Positions 7,507 to 16,136 of a stretch of DNA of 43,457 nucleotides are shown in pieces; the first letter of the stretch is position 1; each line of letters starts with the position of its first letter. The stretch comes from Lachnospiraceae bacterium. Its GTDB lineage: Bacteria > Bacillota > Clostridia > Lachnospirales > Lachnospiraceae. The stretch is from NCBI GenBank assembly GCA_016280395.1, contig JAEEGQ010000128.1, positions 1 to 43,457 of the forward strand. The letters are read 5' to 3'. The notes beneath the pieces are model-generated. The model saw only the letters and a list, made by a program, of their open reading frames with translations. It had not been told where the DNA came from and searched no databases. Both the position numbers and the translations under genes were made by a program.

Positions 7507-8348
7507 GTTACGCAGATGAGGTTTTTATCAGGACATGCAAGGATATCCTCGAGAACGGCTCGGATACAAGAGGCGAAAAGGTGCGCCCTCACTGGGCTGA
7601 CGGGACTCCGGCATATACCGTTAAGAAATTCGGAGTCGTAAACCGTTACGATCTTTCGAAAGAATTCCCTATCGTAACACTTCGCAGAACTGCCATCAAG
7701 ACCTGTATCGACGAGCTTCTCTGGATCTGGCAGAAAAAGTCCAACAACGTTCATGACCTCGGAAGCCATATCTGGGATTCCTGGGCAGACGAGACGGGAA
7801 GCATAGGCAAGGCCTACGGCTACCAGCTCGGCGTGAAGCATAAATACAAAGAGGGAATGTTTGACCAGGTGGACCGCGTTCTGTACGACTTAAAGAACAA
7901 CCCGTACAGCCGCAGGATCATGACGAACATCTATGTTCATGCGGATCTTAGCGAGATGCATCTGTACCCCTGCGCATACAGCATGACCTTTAATGTTACA
8001 AAGGGCGAGAACGGCAGGCTTAAGCTGAATTCGATCCTTAACCAGCGTTCAAACGACATGCTGGCCGCAAATGCCATGAATGTATGCCAGTATGCCGTAC
8101 TTACGCATATGATGGCGCAGTGCTCCGGAATGGATGTTGGCGAATTTGTCCATGTTATCGCGGATGCACATATCTACGACAGGCATATCCCCATAGTAAA
8201 AGAGCTTATTGAGCGCCCGATGTTCCCGGCGCCGGCCTTTAAGCTCAACCCCGATGTGACCGATTTTTATGCATTCAAACCCGAAGATTTTATCCTTGAG
8301 AATTATCAGTTCGGGCCAAAGGTTGAGAACATTCCGGTCGCTATCTGA
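7503..8348 (+). CDS. thyA: Thymidylate synthase (ThyA)
   Basis: 281 residues. The enzyme methylates dUMP to dTMP with methylene-tetrahydrofolate. The nucleophile is C157 in LYPCAYSM, where many ThyA proteins have PCH. The phosphate-binding LNQRSNDM and the folate/dUMP region HIYDRHIP are present. The length is normal. It is the last gene of the zinc-ribbon/M3 peptidase operon and overlaps the peptidase stop by 4 bases. No dihydrofolate reductase gene follows; a palindromic repeat and a terminator do. Confidence 0.95.
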   Translation: MSYADEVFIRTCKDILENGSDTRGEKVRPHWADGTPAYTVKKFGVVNRYDLSKEFPIVTLRRTAIKTCIDELLWIWQKKSNNVHDLGSHIWDSWADETGSIGKAYGYQLGVKHKYKEGMFDQVDRVLYDLKNNPYSRRIMTNIYVHADLSEMHLYPCAYSMTFNVTKGENGRLKLNSILNQRSNDMLAANAMNVCQYAVLTHMMAQCSGMDVGEFVHVIADAHIYDRHIPIVKELIERPMFPAPAFKLNPDVTDFYAFKPEDFILENYQFGPKVENIPVAI

Positions 8349-8364
8349 AGACAGTATGAAAAAT

Positions 8365-8393
8365 GAGTCACAGAGAAACGACCCCGGTGACTC
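8365..8393 (+). repeat. Dispersed 29-bp palindromic repeat, copy 5
   Basis: GAGTCACAGAG, loop AAACGAC, CCCGGTGACTC. Here the seven end bases pair perfectly. It begins 17 bases after the thyA stop codon. Confidence 0.8.
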
Positions 8394-8404
8394 AAAATAC
8401 AAAA

Positions 8405-8446
8405 AAACAAGCCATGATGCCGGCTGTCCGGCATCATGGCTTGTTT
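8405..8446. terminator. Bidirectional terminator between thyA and the PBP gene
   Basis: A 19-bp perfect stem (8405-8423 with 8428-8446) and a CTGT loop. In the minus direction a run of seven T follows, which makes it a strong terminator for the penicillin-binding protein gene. In the plus direction the tail is only TTGTTT. Confidence 0.85.
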
Positions 8447-8501
8447 GATAAGTAACTGTCTTAAAAAGCAAGCCTGTGTGCGGTCTAAAGCCCGAAGCGG
8501 C

Positions 8502-11321
8502 TTAATAGGCTACCATATCGTCCTTTGGCCCTTCTTCGTGCTGCTCGTTGCCGTTCGGAACTTCAAAGTGCTCGCCTTCTCCGTTCTCGTAGTATCCGGG
8601 ATTGTGCACAGGGCACGGGTCCGCCTGCTCGCCGTATGGAACAAGGAACGGCGTGTCCCAGGTCTCTACACGTACTATCTTCTTGACGATATTCCCGTCT
8701 TCATCCTTTGTGACATTGGGATTCAGCTCGTCGGGAAGCTCTGTGCCGACATAGGCAACACCCTTCTGTTTGGCGAGCTTTAACAATGCGTCAATGGGGA
8801 TATAGACGCGTTCCTCTTTTTTCAGGAGCACCATTTCGGTAATGGAGTCTGTAGGGCATTCTGCCGACGCGATATGTCCGGAGTCGTTGCAGATCCGCAC
8901 TCTTACATGGCAGTCGCATTTTTCCGTCGGAACGGTACCCTTTGCGAAATATTCTTCGTAAATGCAGTTGCCGCCGACATATTGGTCACAAAGCCCGGGA
9001 ACGGCAAGCTTGCCGCACTTGTTGCAGACTGTTGCTTTAACGATCGAATCCGGCATCTCGAATTCCTGATAAGGAAGCCTTAAGGTCGCATGGATCTCTT
9101 CCATGACCTGACGCCAGATCTTCTGCTGGTAAGCGGTATTCTGCTGAGGGAAGTTGTTGTCAAAGCCCGTCCAGATACCTGCGGTGTAGTAAGGAGTAAA
9201 ACCTACAAACCAGAGATCGTTTGCTTTAGAGGAAGTACCGGTCTTGCCGGCAACCGGCATCGTGTAATTTAAGAATCCAAGCTTGCTGCCTGTACCTCTC
9301 GTGATAACATCCTGCATCGCGCTCGTAAGAAGCCACGCCGTTGAAGGCTTTATTACCTGGGTCTTTACAGGCTCGTTTGAAAGTATCAGTCTTCCTTCGT
9401 GGTCATATACCTTTGTATAGAAGATAGGTGTCTGGTAAACACCTTTGTTTGCGATGGTGGCATATCCTGCGGTAAGTTCGAGGTTCGTTACACCGTCGGT
9501 AAGACCGCCGAGAGCAAGGGGAAGAGCAATGTCCGAATAGGTAACGCCGTCAACCACTTTTGATTCGACAAGCGTTGAGAAACCGAGTTTTTTGAGGTAG
9601 TTGAACGAAAGCCTCGGACCGATCCTCTCAAGGAAACGTACAGCGCATACGTTCATGGAATCGTAGCAGGCCTGGCGCATGGTCATGAGACCGTGGTAGC
9701 CGTTCTTGTACCAGTTGATGACTTCCTTGTAGGTGCCGGGATATACAAACTGCGAGTCATCCACTACGGATGCAAGAGTCTGTCCGCCGCCGTCAAGCGC
9801 GGGAAGGAAGGATGCGAGCACTTTGAAGGTCGAACCTACCTGGCGGACCGTATTCGTTGCGCGGTTAAGGACACGGCTTGCAGTCTTGAGACCGCGCCCT
9901 CCGTAGATCGCAACAACATGACCGTTGTTATGGTCCAGGATGACCATGGAGCTTTGCGGCTGGGGAGTTATCACCCTGCGCTCTACGGCTTTGTCGCCCT
10001 CCTCCATTACAGAGGCCTTAAATTCATCACAGCGGGCATTAAGCTCGTCGGAGCTTAAGCACAGCTCCGTCATGCCGACCCATGAGCCGTTCTCGTGGTA
10101 GTAGAGATGCTGCAGGTCGGGATATTCCTTGAAATATTTGAAAAGGTCGCTGATATGATAATGTATGAGCGAGCCGTCCGCTTTGTAGATCGAAAGTGCA
10201 TAAGTCAGCTCATAGTAAGAACCGGAGCCGAATTTGGGGAACAGGTCCTCGTCTGTATAAGCCTTGTCAAGGATCTTCTGGACAGTGGGATCCTGAGTTG
10301 TATAAACCGAAAGACCGCCGGAAAAGATGAGGTTGTTGGCCTCTTTTTCGGTGTAGCCGAGCCTTGTCTGGAGGTCTGAGAGAAGCTGCTCTATAAGCTC
10401 ATCGGTAAAATAGCTGTTCGGAAGCTTGTCGGAAGAAGATACCTGCTTCTGGATCTCGGCGATCCTCTCGTAAACGGGATCATCGAGCGCTATCTCGTAT
10501 TCCTCGCGCGTGCAGTAGCCCTGGTTGAACATCTCTTCAAGAAGCTCCGTGCGGTATTTCGCGTTGCTCTCGGGGTAACGCACGGGATTACGTCTTGTGG
10601 GAGAGTAGGCTATGGGGGCGAGCACGCATGCTTCGGACAGCGTGAGCTCGGATACGTCTTTTCCGAAATATCCGTATGCGGCCTGCTTGATACCAAAGTT
10701 TCCGTTGCCGAGGTTGATGGTGTTTAAGTAAAACTCAAGGATCTCGTCCTTTTCGTACATATTCTCGGTCTGGATGGCAAGGTACTGCTCCTGGACCTTA
10801 CGTGTGATCTTTGCGACAACGTCGTTCTCGTCACCGCCGCCGAAGAGCTTGTTCTTAAGGAGCTGCTGGGTGATCGTACTTCCGCCGTAATCAAAGGATC
10901 GGGTCCTTAAGTCAGATACGATGGCACGCATGATGCCCTGGACGTCGATGCCCTTGTGCTCGTAGAAACGGGAATCCTCTTTTGCGATGAAGGCATAGCG
11001 GACCATCTGCGGAATATCGTCGATATATGCGTACGAACGGTTGGCTTCGGAGCCGTAGAGCGTGTCGCACACAGTGCCGTCGGCATAGTAGATGGTGGTC
11101 TTGAATGCCGTCGGACGAAGATCAAGGTTCACGAGGGAAGGAGAATTGCTCACAAGGCCTCTTATAGCGCCTGCGGCGGCATATCCGCCGATGATGCAGA
11201 CTGATACGATCGCGATGACAACGAGGCGGAATGCGAATACCGCTCCCTTCATAGCGATCTTTTTCGGCTTTGACTTAATGTACATTTGCTTGTCTATAAC
11301 GCCGTATTTACTGAAATCCAT
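8502..11321 (-). CDS. Class A penicillin-binding protein (transglycosylase/transpeptidase)
   Basis: 939 residues. It polymerises and cross-links peptidoglycan outside the membrane. One signal anchor lies at about 30-52. The GT51 domain shows EDSRFYEHKG (115-124, catalytic Glu first), GGSTITQQLLKN (146-157) and the EILEFYLN region. The transpeptidase domain has STFK with nucleophile S497, SMN at 555-557 and KTGTS at 693-697. The C-terminal tail is rich in cysteine pairs (CNKCGKL, EKCDCHVR) and ends acidic. It follows yigZ by 15 bases on the same strand, with GGAGG 5 bases before the ATG. Confidence 0.95.
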   Translation of the reverse strand: MDFSKYGVIDKQMYIKSKPKKIAMKGAVFAFRLVVIAIVSVCIIGGYAAAGAIRGLVSNSPSLVNLDLRPTAFKTTIYYADGTVCDTLYGSEANRSYAYIDDIPQMVRYAFIAKEDSRFYEHKGIDVQGIMRAIVSDLRTRSFDYGGSTITQQLLKNKLFGGGDENDVVAKITRKVQEQYLAIQTENMYEKDEILEFYLNTINLGNGNFGIKQAAYGYFGKDVSELTLSEACVLAPIAYSPTRRNPVRYPESNAKYRTELLEEMFNQGYCTREEYEIALDDPVYERIAEIQKQVSSSDKLPNSYFTDELIEQLLSDLQTRLGYTEKEANNLIFSGGLSVYTTQDPTVQKILDKAYTDEDLFPKFGSGSYYELTYALSIYKADGSLIHYHISDLFKYFKEYPDLQHLYYHENGSWVGMTELCLSSDELNARCDEFKASVMEEGDKAVERRVITPQPQSSMVILDHNNGHVVAIYGGRGLKTASRVLNRATNTVRQVGSTFKVLASFLPALDGGGQTLASVVDDSQFVYPGTYKEVINWYKNGYHGLMTMRQACYDSMNVCAVRFLERIGPRLSFNYLKKLGFSTLVESKVVDGVTYSDIALPLALGGLTDGVTNLELTAGYATIANKGVYQTPIFYTKVYDHEGRLILSNEPVKTQVIKPSTAWLLTSAMQDVITRGTGSKLGFLNYTMPVAGKTGTSSKANDLWFVGFTPYYTAGIWTGFDNNFPQQNTAYQQKIWRQVMEEIHATLRLPYQEFEMPDSIVKATVCNKCGKLAVPGLCDQYVGGNCIYEEYFAKGTVPTEKCDCHVRVRICNDSGHIASAECPTDSITEMVLLKKEERVYIPIDALLKLAKQKGVAYVGTELPDELNPNVTKDEDGNIVKKIVRVETWDTPFLVPYGEQADPCPVHNPGYYENGEGEHFEVPNGNEQHEEGPKDDMVAY

Positions 11322-11336
11322 GTTGCCTCCGAATTA

Positions 11337-11996
11337 TTAATCATCAAAAAGATAGCTTTTTCCGTCGCTCTCAGCGTAATAACCGTTTTCAAGAGCTGTT
11401 ATCACCGCTTTGCCAAAGGTCTGGTCGAGAAGCTTTTCCGTAAAGTCCTTCTCGTTTCCGGGAGTCACGAACACCGTTGTGAGAACGTCATCCGCGTATT
11501 CCGTGTTAAGGAGCGGGATGCTGCGTTCGCAGGCAAGATACCGGATCTTGCCGAGAGCGTTGTAATCCGACTTTATCAGGAGACGCCTTCCGTAAAGCTT
11601 GGTGATGACGCTGCTGTTTTCAAGCCCCGCCTTTACCGCGTCGGTGTAGGCCCTTACAAGCCCGCCCGTGCCAAGGAGGATGCCTCCGAAATATCTTGTC
11701 ACCACAACAGCCATGTTATGCAGCCCACTGTTCATGCACACGTCAAGCATGGGCTTCCCGGCAGTCCCGGAGGGTTCGCCGTCGTCCGAAAACCGTGTGA
11801 GGGACGGATCGCGCCCGATAGTATAGGCATAGCAGTTATGTCTTGCGGTGCGGTTTGCCTTTCTTACTTCTTCGATGAATGCCAGGGCTTCCTCTTCATT
11901 TGATACCGGCGCGACCGTTGCGATAAACCGGGATTTCTTTTCGGTTATCTCCCCGGTGCCGCCTTTCAGTATGCATTTGTAATCGGATTTGCTCAT
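11337..11996 (-). CDS. yigZ: YigZ/IMPACT family protein
   Basis: 219 residues. The N-terminal half carries the family signature: RHNCYAY, FSDDGEPSGTAGKPML, and VVVTRYFGGILLGTGGLVRAY. The C-terminal half fits the smaller RNA-binding-like domain of the family. Members related to eukaryotic IMPACT are thought to act on translation, but the bacterial role is not settled. The ATG at 11996 follows GGGGAA; longer frames upstream run through the promoter region. It is the first gene of a two-gene unit with the PBP. Confidence 0.9.
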   Translation of the reverse strand: MSKSDYKCILKGGTGEITEKKSRFIATVAPVSNEEEALAFIEEVRKANRTARHNCYAYTIGRDPSLTRFSDDGEPSGTAGKPMLDVCMNSGLHNMAVVVTRYFGGILLGTGGLVRAYTDAVKAGLENSSVITKLYGRRLLIKSDYNALGKIRYLACERSIPLLNTEYADDVLTTVFVTPGNEKDFTEKLLDQTFGKAVITALENGYYAESDGKSYLFDD

Positions 11997-12020
11997 TCGT
12001 ATTCCCCGGCGTTTCAAAAG

Positions 12021-12049
12021 TTGCAAAAATGACAAATCTTTGGTATGAT
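12021..12049 (+). promoter_or_regulatory. Sigma-A promoter of rarA
   Basis: TTGCAA (12021-12026), a 17-base spacer and TATGAT (12044-12049). It faces the minus-strand promoter at 12106-12134. Confidence 0.7.
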
Positions 12050-12105
12050 GGTAAATGTATCGAAAAACGCGCAGAACTTTGCGTGTCTTTCGCTGCCATC
12101 TAAAC

Positions 12106-12134
12106 ATTATAGCATTTATCCGACATAAAATCAA
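12106..12134 (-). promoter_or_regulatory. Sigma-A promoter of yigZ-PBP
   Basis: On the minus strand TTGATT, a 17-base spacer and TATAAT with an extended TGC. Transcription would start near 12099 and run through the rarA promoter. Confidence 0.8.
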
Positions 12135-12155
12135 GTCGGCATAAAACGGGGGCTT

Positions 12156-13481
12156 ATGGACCTTTTTGAATATATGCGGGAACAGAACAACGAGAAGGAA
12201 TCGCCCTTGGCGTCACGCTTAAGGCCAAGGACCTTAGAAGAGGTCGTGGGACAGGAACACATCATAGGCGAGGGCAAGCTCCTTTATCGCGCCATAAAGG
12301 CGGATAAGCTTACTTCCGTCATATTTTACGGGCCTCCCGGCACCGGGAAAACGACGCTCGCAAAAGTTATAGCAGGTGCCACGAGCGCGGATTTTGTAAA
12401 GCTTAACGCAACAACCTCCGGGAAGAAGGATATGGAGGAGGTTACGGAAAAAGCCGCACAGACGCTTGCAATGTACGGCAGGCGCACGATCCTTTTCATT
12501 GATGAGATACACCGCTTCAACAAGAGCCAGCAGGATTATCTTCTGCCGTTTGTTGAGGAAGGGACTGTTATCCTGATAGGCGCAACAACCGAAAACCCGT
12601 ATTTTGAAGTTAACAGGGCGCTGTTGTCCCGCTCGATAGTTTTTGAGCTCGCCCCGCTCTCGAAGGAGAACATCCTGACCATACTTAAGCGTGCGGCTTA
12701 TGATACCGAGCGCGGAATGGGAGTGTATGATCCTTCGGTTGACGAAGATGCTCTTGAATTCCTTGCGGACATGGCTGACGGCGACGCGCGGCGGGCAATT
12801 AATGCGCTCGAGCTCGGGATACTTACCACAAAGCCCGGCGAAGACGGCAAGATACACATAACAAAGGATATAGCTGCGGAATGCATAAGGCGCCGGATCA
12901 TGAAATATGACCGCGATGGCGACAACCATTACGATACGGCTTCCGCATTCATAAAAAGCATGCGCGGGTCGGATCCTGACGCAGCGGTCTTCTACCTTGC
13001 GCGCATGCTGTATGCCGGAGAGGATCCGAAATTCATTGCCAGGCGCATGATGATATGTGCCTCCGAGGACGTTTCGAACGCCGATCCGAACGCTCTTGTG
13101 GTAGCAACGGCAGCGGCGCTTGCAACAGAACGAGTGGGGCTTCCCGAGGCGCAGCTCATACTTTCCCAAGCAGCGACCTATATCGCGACTGCACCAAAGA
13201 GCAATTCGGCATGTGTTGCGATAGAACGTGCCACGCAGTATATTAAAGATCACGGTGCGGGGGCTGTTCCGCCACATCTTCAGGACGCTCATTACAGCGG
13301 CCATGAAAAGCTCGGACACGGCCTCGATTACGTATATCCCCACGATTTCGAGGGCCATTACGTGAAACAGCAGTACCTGCCCGACGGCATGGAGGATCAG
13401 CGTTTTTATGTCCCGGACGGACAGGGCTATGAAAAGGTGATAGGAGAATACTTAAAAAAGATAAGACCGGAGAAGTTTTAG
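12156..13481 (+). CDS. rarA: Replication-associated recombination protein A (AAA+ ATPase)
   Basis: 441 residues of the RarA/MgsA/WRNIP1 family, which acts at stalled forks and gaps. Walker A is GPPGTGKT (59-66), Walker B is LFIDE (113-117), and sensor 1 is GATTENP. The C-terminal region (about 260-441) is the tetramerising domain, and AVPPHLQDAHY is typical. The length is normal. The gene is transcribed divergently from yigZ. A 374-residue open frame on the opposite strand is only its shadow. Confidence 0.95.
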   Translation: MDLFEYMREQNNEKESPLASRLRPRTLEEVVGQEHIIGEGKLLYRAIKADKLTSVIFYGPPGTGKTTLAKVIAGATSADFVKLNATTSGKKDMEEVTEKAAQTLAMYGRRTILFIDEIHRFNKSQQDYLLPFVEEGTVILIGATTENPYFEVNRALLSRSIVFELAPLSKENILTILKRAAYDTERGMGVYDPSVDEDALEFLADMADGDARRAINALELGILTTKPGEDGKIHITKDIAAECIRRRIMKYDRDGDNHYDTASAFIKSMRGSDPDAAVFYLARMLYAGEDPKFIARRMMICASEDVSNADPNALVVATAAALATERVGLPEAQLILSQAATYIATAPKSNSACVAIERATQYIKDHGAGAVPPHLQDAHYSGHEKLGHGLDYVYPHDFEGHYVKQQYLPDGMEDQRFYVPDGQGYEKVIGEYLKKIRPEKF

Positions 13482-13497
13482 GGTAAGGCCCGGTCAC

Positions 13498-13600
13498 GGA
13501 GGTTAAGTTTGAAAGTAAACTTTCAAACAGCGCATTTGTGCTGCGTGATCCTCGCACAAATGCAACCATTAGCTGCTCGCTGCACTCGCAGCATGGAGGT
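13498..13600 (+). repeat. Triple-hairpin array flanked by a duplicated ribosome binding site
   Basis: Three stems follow one another: GTTTGAAAGT/ACTTTCAAAC (13507-13528), GCATTTGTGC/GCACAAATGC (13532-13563, 12-base loop) and GCTGC/GCAGC (13579-13592). The first (13498-13507) and last (13595-13604) segments are the same 10 bases, GGAGGTTAAG, each followed by TGAAAGT. The 97-base period suggests an insertion or duplication at the start of the next gene. Confidence 0.65.
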
Positions 13601-13605
13601 TAAGA

Positions 13606-13908
13606 ATGAAAGTCAAGAGAATCCTGGCAATAGGCGGGATCGCGGTTTTACTTGGGTTTTATGTTGCAGCACTCATCGGCGCAATAATCGGCAGGCCAAA
13701 CCTGTTCATAATCGCGCTCTACGCCACTTTCGTGGTGCCCGCGGTAACATATGCGCTGATAATGCTTTACAAATGGACCCACAAGGACGGCGCGATAGAT
13801 AAGCTGCAGGCAGATGCGATGAAAAAGGAAGCCATAAGATCCGAAGAAACCGGAACAGGCACGGAAAACGAAGCAAAAGTCCGGGGCGGAGAAAAAACGG
13901 AAAACTAA
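13606..13908 (+). CDS. Small membrane protein, two transmembrane helices
   Basis: 100 residues; family not recognised. Two hydrophobic helices lie at about 5-29 and 32-56, with a short turn (GRPN) between. The remaining 44 residues are polar and charged and end in a Glu/Lys-rich tail. GGAGGT ends 5 bases before the ATG. It follows rarA by 124 bases that hold the hairpin array, and the TSCPD protein follows after 18 bases, so the two small genes are probably cotranscribed. Confidence 0.7.
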   Translation: MKVKRILAIGGIAVLLGFYVAALIGAIIGRPNLFIIALYATFVVPAVTYALIMLYKWTHKDGAIDKLQADAMKKEAIRSEETGTGTENEAKVRGGEKTEN

Positions 13909-13926
13909 TCAAAAAGGAGAATGATC

Positions 13927-14193
13927 ATGCATTATCGTTACCAGACACAGGGAACCTGCTCAAGGTTCATAGATTTTGACATTAATGACGGCATCGTGAC
14001 AAATACCGTATTCGAAGGCGGCTGCAACGGCAACCTTAAAGCGATCTCAAAGCTTACAAACGGTATGAGCGCGGATGAAATAAACAAAGTGCTCCTCGGG
14101 AACCTTTGCGGTCCGAGAAACACTTCGTGCGCGGATCAGTATGCAAAAGCCGTAATGGCGGCAAAGGAAGAGGAAGCAAGGCAGAACGCCTGA
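13927..14193 (+). CDS. TSCPD domain protein
   Basis: 88 residues. The pattern C-S-x-F near the start (GTCSRFIDF), then VFEGGCNGNL, LLGNLCGPRNTSCADQ, matches the small TSCPD family whose four cysteines (C11, C36, C58, C65) may bind metal. The family is related to the C-terminus of vitamin-B12-dependent ribonucleotide reductases; the role of the stand-alone form is unknown. The ATG at 13927 is preferred to one 6 bases upstream because AGGAG ends 7 bases before it. It converges with the XRE gene, with 9 bases between the stop codons. Confidence 0.85.
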   Translation: MHYRYQTQGTCSRFIDFDINDGIVTNTVFEGGCNGNLKAISKLTNGMSADEINKVLLGNLCGPRNTSCADQYAKAVMAAKEEEARQNA

Positions 14194-14202
14194 CTTGCCC
14201 GG

Positions 14203-14541
14203 TTATCTCTTTTCCTGCCTGTAAATGAGGAATTCGATATATTCGTGCAGAAGAGCCAGGGATTCGGGGCTCAGCTTCTGGTAGTTGTTGAAGAATTCTA
14301 CAATATCCTTGTCAAGGACTTCACCGCCTATGGGAAGATAAGCTTCTGTAAGCCCGAGCAGGTAATCGCAGGACACATCAAAATATTTTGCAAGTGACAC
14401 AAGCTTCTCGAGAGAAGGTTCGTTCCTGCAGGATTCGTAGTTTGAGATGGCAGTTGGCTTTAAGTTCAGCATCTGCGCGAGCTCACTCTGTGTCAGGCGG
14501 TTTCTCTGGCGCAATTGTTTTAGTCGGACATTGAATTTCAT
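14203..14541 (-). CDS. XRE-family transcriptional regulator
   Basis: 112 residues. Residues 1-65 form a classical XRE helix-turn-helix (LTQSELAQMLNLKPTAISNY with the YE next). The remainder is a short helical segment (about 75-110) that may serve for dimerisation. Its consensus promoter and an imperfect palindrome in the leader (TTCG..CGAA near 14577-14590) suggest self-repression. The target genes are unknown; the divergent phosphorelay operon starts 126 bases away. Confidence 0.88.
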   Translation of the reverse strand: MKFNVRLKQLRQRNRLTQSELAQMLNLKPTAISNYESCRNEPSLEKLVSLAKYFDVSCDYLLGLTEAYLPIGGEVLDKDIVEFFNNYQKLSPESLALLHEYIEFLIYRQEKR

Positions 14542-14610
14542 GTTTTGTATCCTCGTTTCACTTTTTATGTGATAATTCGCTAAAAACGAAAATAATTGAT
14601 AAGTGCTTGT

Positions 14611-14639
14611 ATTATACGAAAAAACAAGCCAAATGTCAA
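14611..14639 (-). promoter_or_regulatory. Consensus sigma-A promoter of the XRE gene
   Basis: On the minus strand TTGACA, exactly 17 bases, then TATAAT: a perfect consensus. Transcription starts near 14604. No equally clear plus-strand promoter for the kinase operon was found here. Confidence 0.88.
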
Positions 14640-14666
14640 TATAAAACTGCCCAAGGGAGGTGCCCG

Positions 14667-16109
14667 ATGGAACTTGAAACCCTGTTCAGACTACTGATCA
14701 ACAGCAGCAGAGAGGCATATTATGTTTTCAACAGAGCCGGGGAGATAATCGAAGCAAGCGCGACAGCCTCGAAAGAAACGGAATATGAGGATTTTGCGGG
14801 TGTAAATATCAGCTCGGTATTTCCCGCACTTGTGGAGATAAAGGACGGGAAGTTCAGATGGCTCGACGAAGCCGTTGAAAACACAGACATCCTTACCTCC
14901 GCATACAGGAAGAACAGCACCTGTTATCCGGTCATCGCCCGCGTTATCAAAAAGGATTATCTCGACGGCTGCGGCTTTATCATATCGTCCGACTATTCCG
15001 AAGAAAAGGCTGCGATAACGAGGACAAGGCAGGCCATAGAGGAGATGCAGTATGGTATCAAGATGCGTACCGAGTTCATGGCAAATGTCACGCATGAGCT
15101 CAGAACTCCGGTAAACGGCATGAAGGGAATGGCTGAAAACCTGCTTGATACGCAGCTTTCACCCTCACAGACGGAAAGCATCGAGATAATAATCCGGAAC
15201 TGCAACAACATGTCCAAGATAATAAATGATATTCTGGATTTCTCAAAGATAGAAGCGGGGCACATGACCCTTGAGAACCGCAAGTTCAACTTCCGCCAGA
15301 TGATAGACAACATCATGACCATGCATCTGCAGAAGACCAGTGAAAAAGGCCTGAAGCTCATCGCAAACATCTCGCCGGATGTGCCGAACTATATAGTCGG
15401 CGACGAGGTCAGGATCTCGCAGGTAATAAACAATCTGATCGGAAATGCGATAAAGTTCACATCTGTCGGATACATCGCACTCGAGGTCAGCGTGAATAAC
15501 CGCACAGCCTCAGGCATAGAGCTGTTCTTTATGGTTGTCGATACCGGCATAGGGATAAGCGATGACCAGAAGGCGAACCTGTTCAAAGCCTTTACACAGG
15601 CCGACGGCTCCATAACAAGGCGTTTTGGAGGGACGGGGCTCGGGCTTACCATAAGCAAGCAGATCGTCGAGCTCATGGGCGGTTCTATCCGTGTTGAAGG
15701 CGAAAAGGGCAAAGGAAGCACATTCTCCTTCACCATAAACGTCGAGGAAGCCGAGAAGGAAAGCGAAGACGAGGAATACAGCGGACCTTCCGGACGATAT
15801 GAATACAGCAGGGATCTGAAGGACGATTCTTTCGGATACAGGAGCATCGGGGATGATGAAGAGCTTGTTGACGAACAGACAAACCTCTTTAACGCAAAAG
15901 ACGCGCTCGAAAAGATGAAGCTCTGTGTAGAGCTCGGAACGTGGGAAAAGGCCGAGGGCTTCTCAGATACGATAAAGAACATGATCCCTGCGGACAACCA
16001 GGAGCTGAAACGCCTTGCCTTCAGGCTTGAGCTGTGTGCCCGCAAGGAGGATTACGACCAGACCGTCAAACTGATGGCAGAGCTTGAAGAGAAGCTTGCC
16101 GGGATGTAG
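14667..16109 (+). CDS. PAS-like histidine kinase
   Basis: 480 residues with no membrane segment. A PAS-like sensor covers about 1-115. The DHp helix carries H143 in NVTHELRTPVNG, and the ATPase domain has NLIGNAIKF (N260), DTGIGIS (292-298), FKAFTQAD, and GGTGLGL (321-327). An acidic linker (about 360-405) leads to a helical C-terminal segment of about 75 residues that looks like an Hpt domain without the histidine. There is no receiver domain, so the partner is probably the receiver encoded 27 bases downstream. The ATG at 14667 follows GGGAGG by 6 bases; a longer in-frame start lacks one. Confidence 0.9.
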   Translation: MELETLFRLLINSSREAYYVFNRAGEIIEASATASKETEYEDFAGVNISSVFPALVEIKDGKFRWLDEAVENTDILTSAYRKNSTCYPVIARVIKKDYLDGCGFIISSDYSEEKAAITRTRQAIEEMQYGIKMRTEFMANVTHELRTPVNGMKGMAENLLDTQLSPSQTESIEIIIRNCNNMSKIINDILDFSKIEAGHMTLENRKFNFRQMIDNIMTMHLQKTSEKGLKLIANISPDVPNYIVGDEVRISQVINNLIGNAIKFTSVGYIALEVSVNNRTASGIELFFMVVDTGIGISDDQKANLFKAFTQADGSITRRFGGTGLGLTISKQIVELMGGSIRVEGEKGKGSTFSFTINVEEAEKESEDEEYSGPSGRYEYSRDLKDDSFGYRSIGDDEELVDEQTNLFNAKDALEKMKLCVELGTWEKAEGFSDTIKNMIPADNQELKRLAFRLELCARKEDYDQTVKLMAELEEKLAGM

Positions 16110-16136
16110 GACATAAACGTGCATTGGAGGGAACAG

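Noticed and set aside
12234-13358. 374-residue open frame on the minus strand
   Set aside because: It lies wholly inside rarA on the opposite strand, has no ribosome binding site, and rarA itself is beyond doubt.
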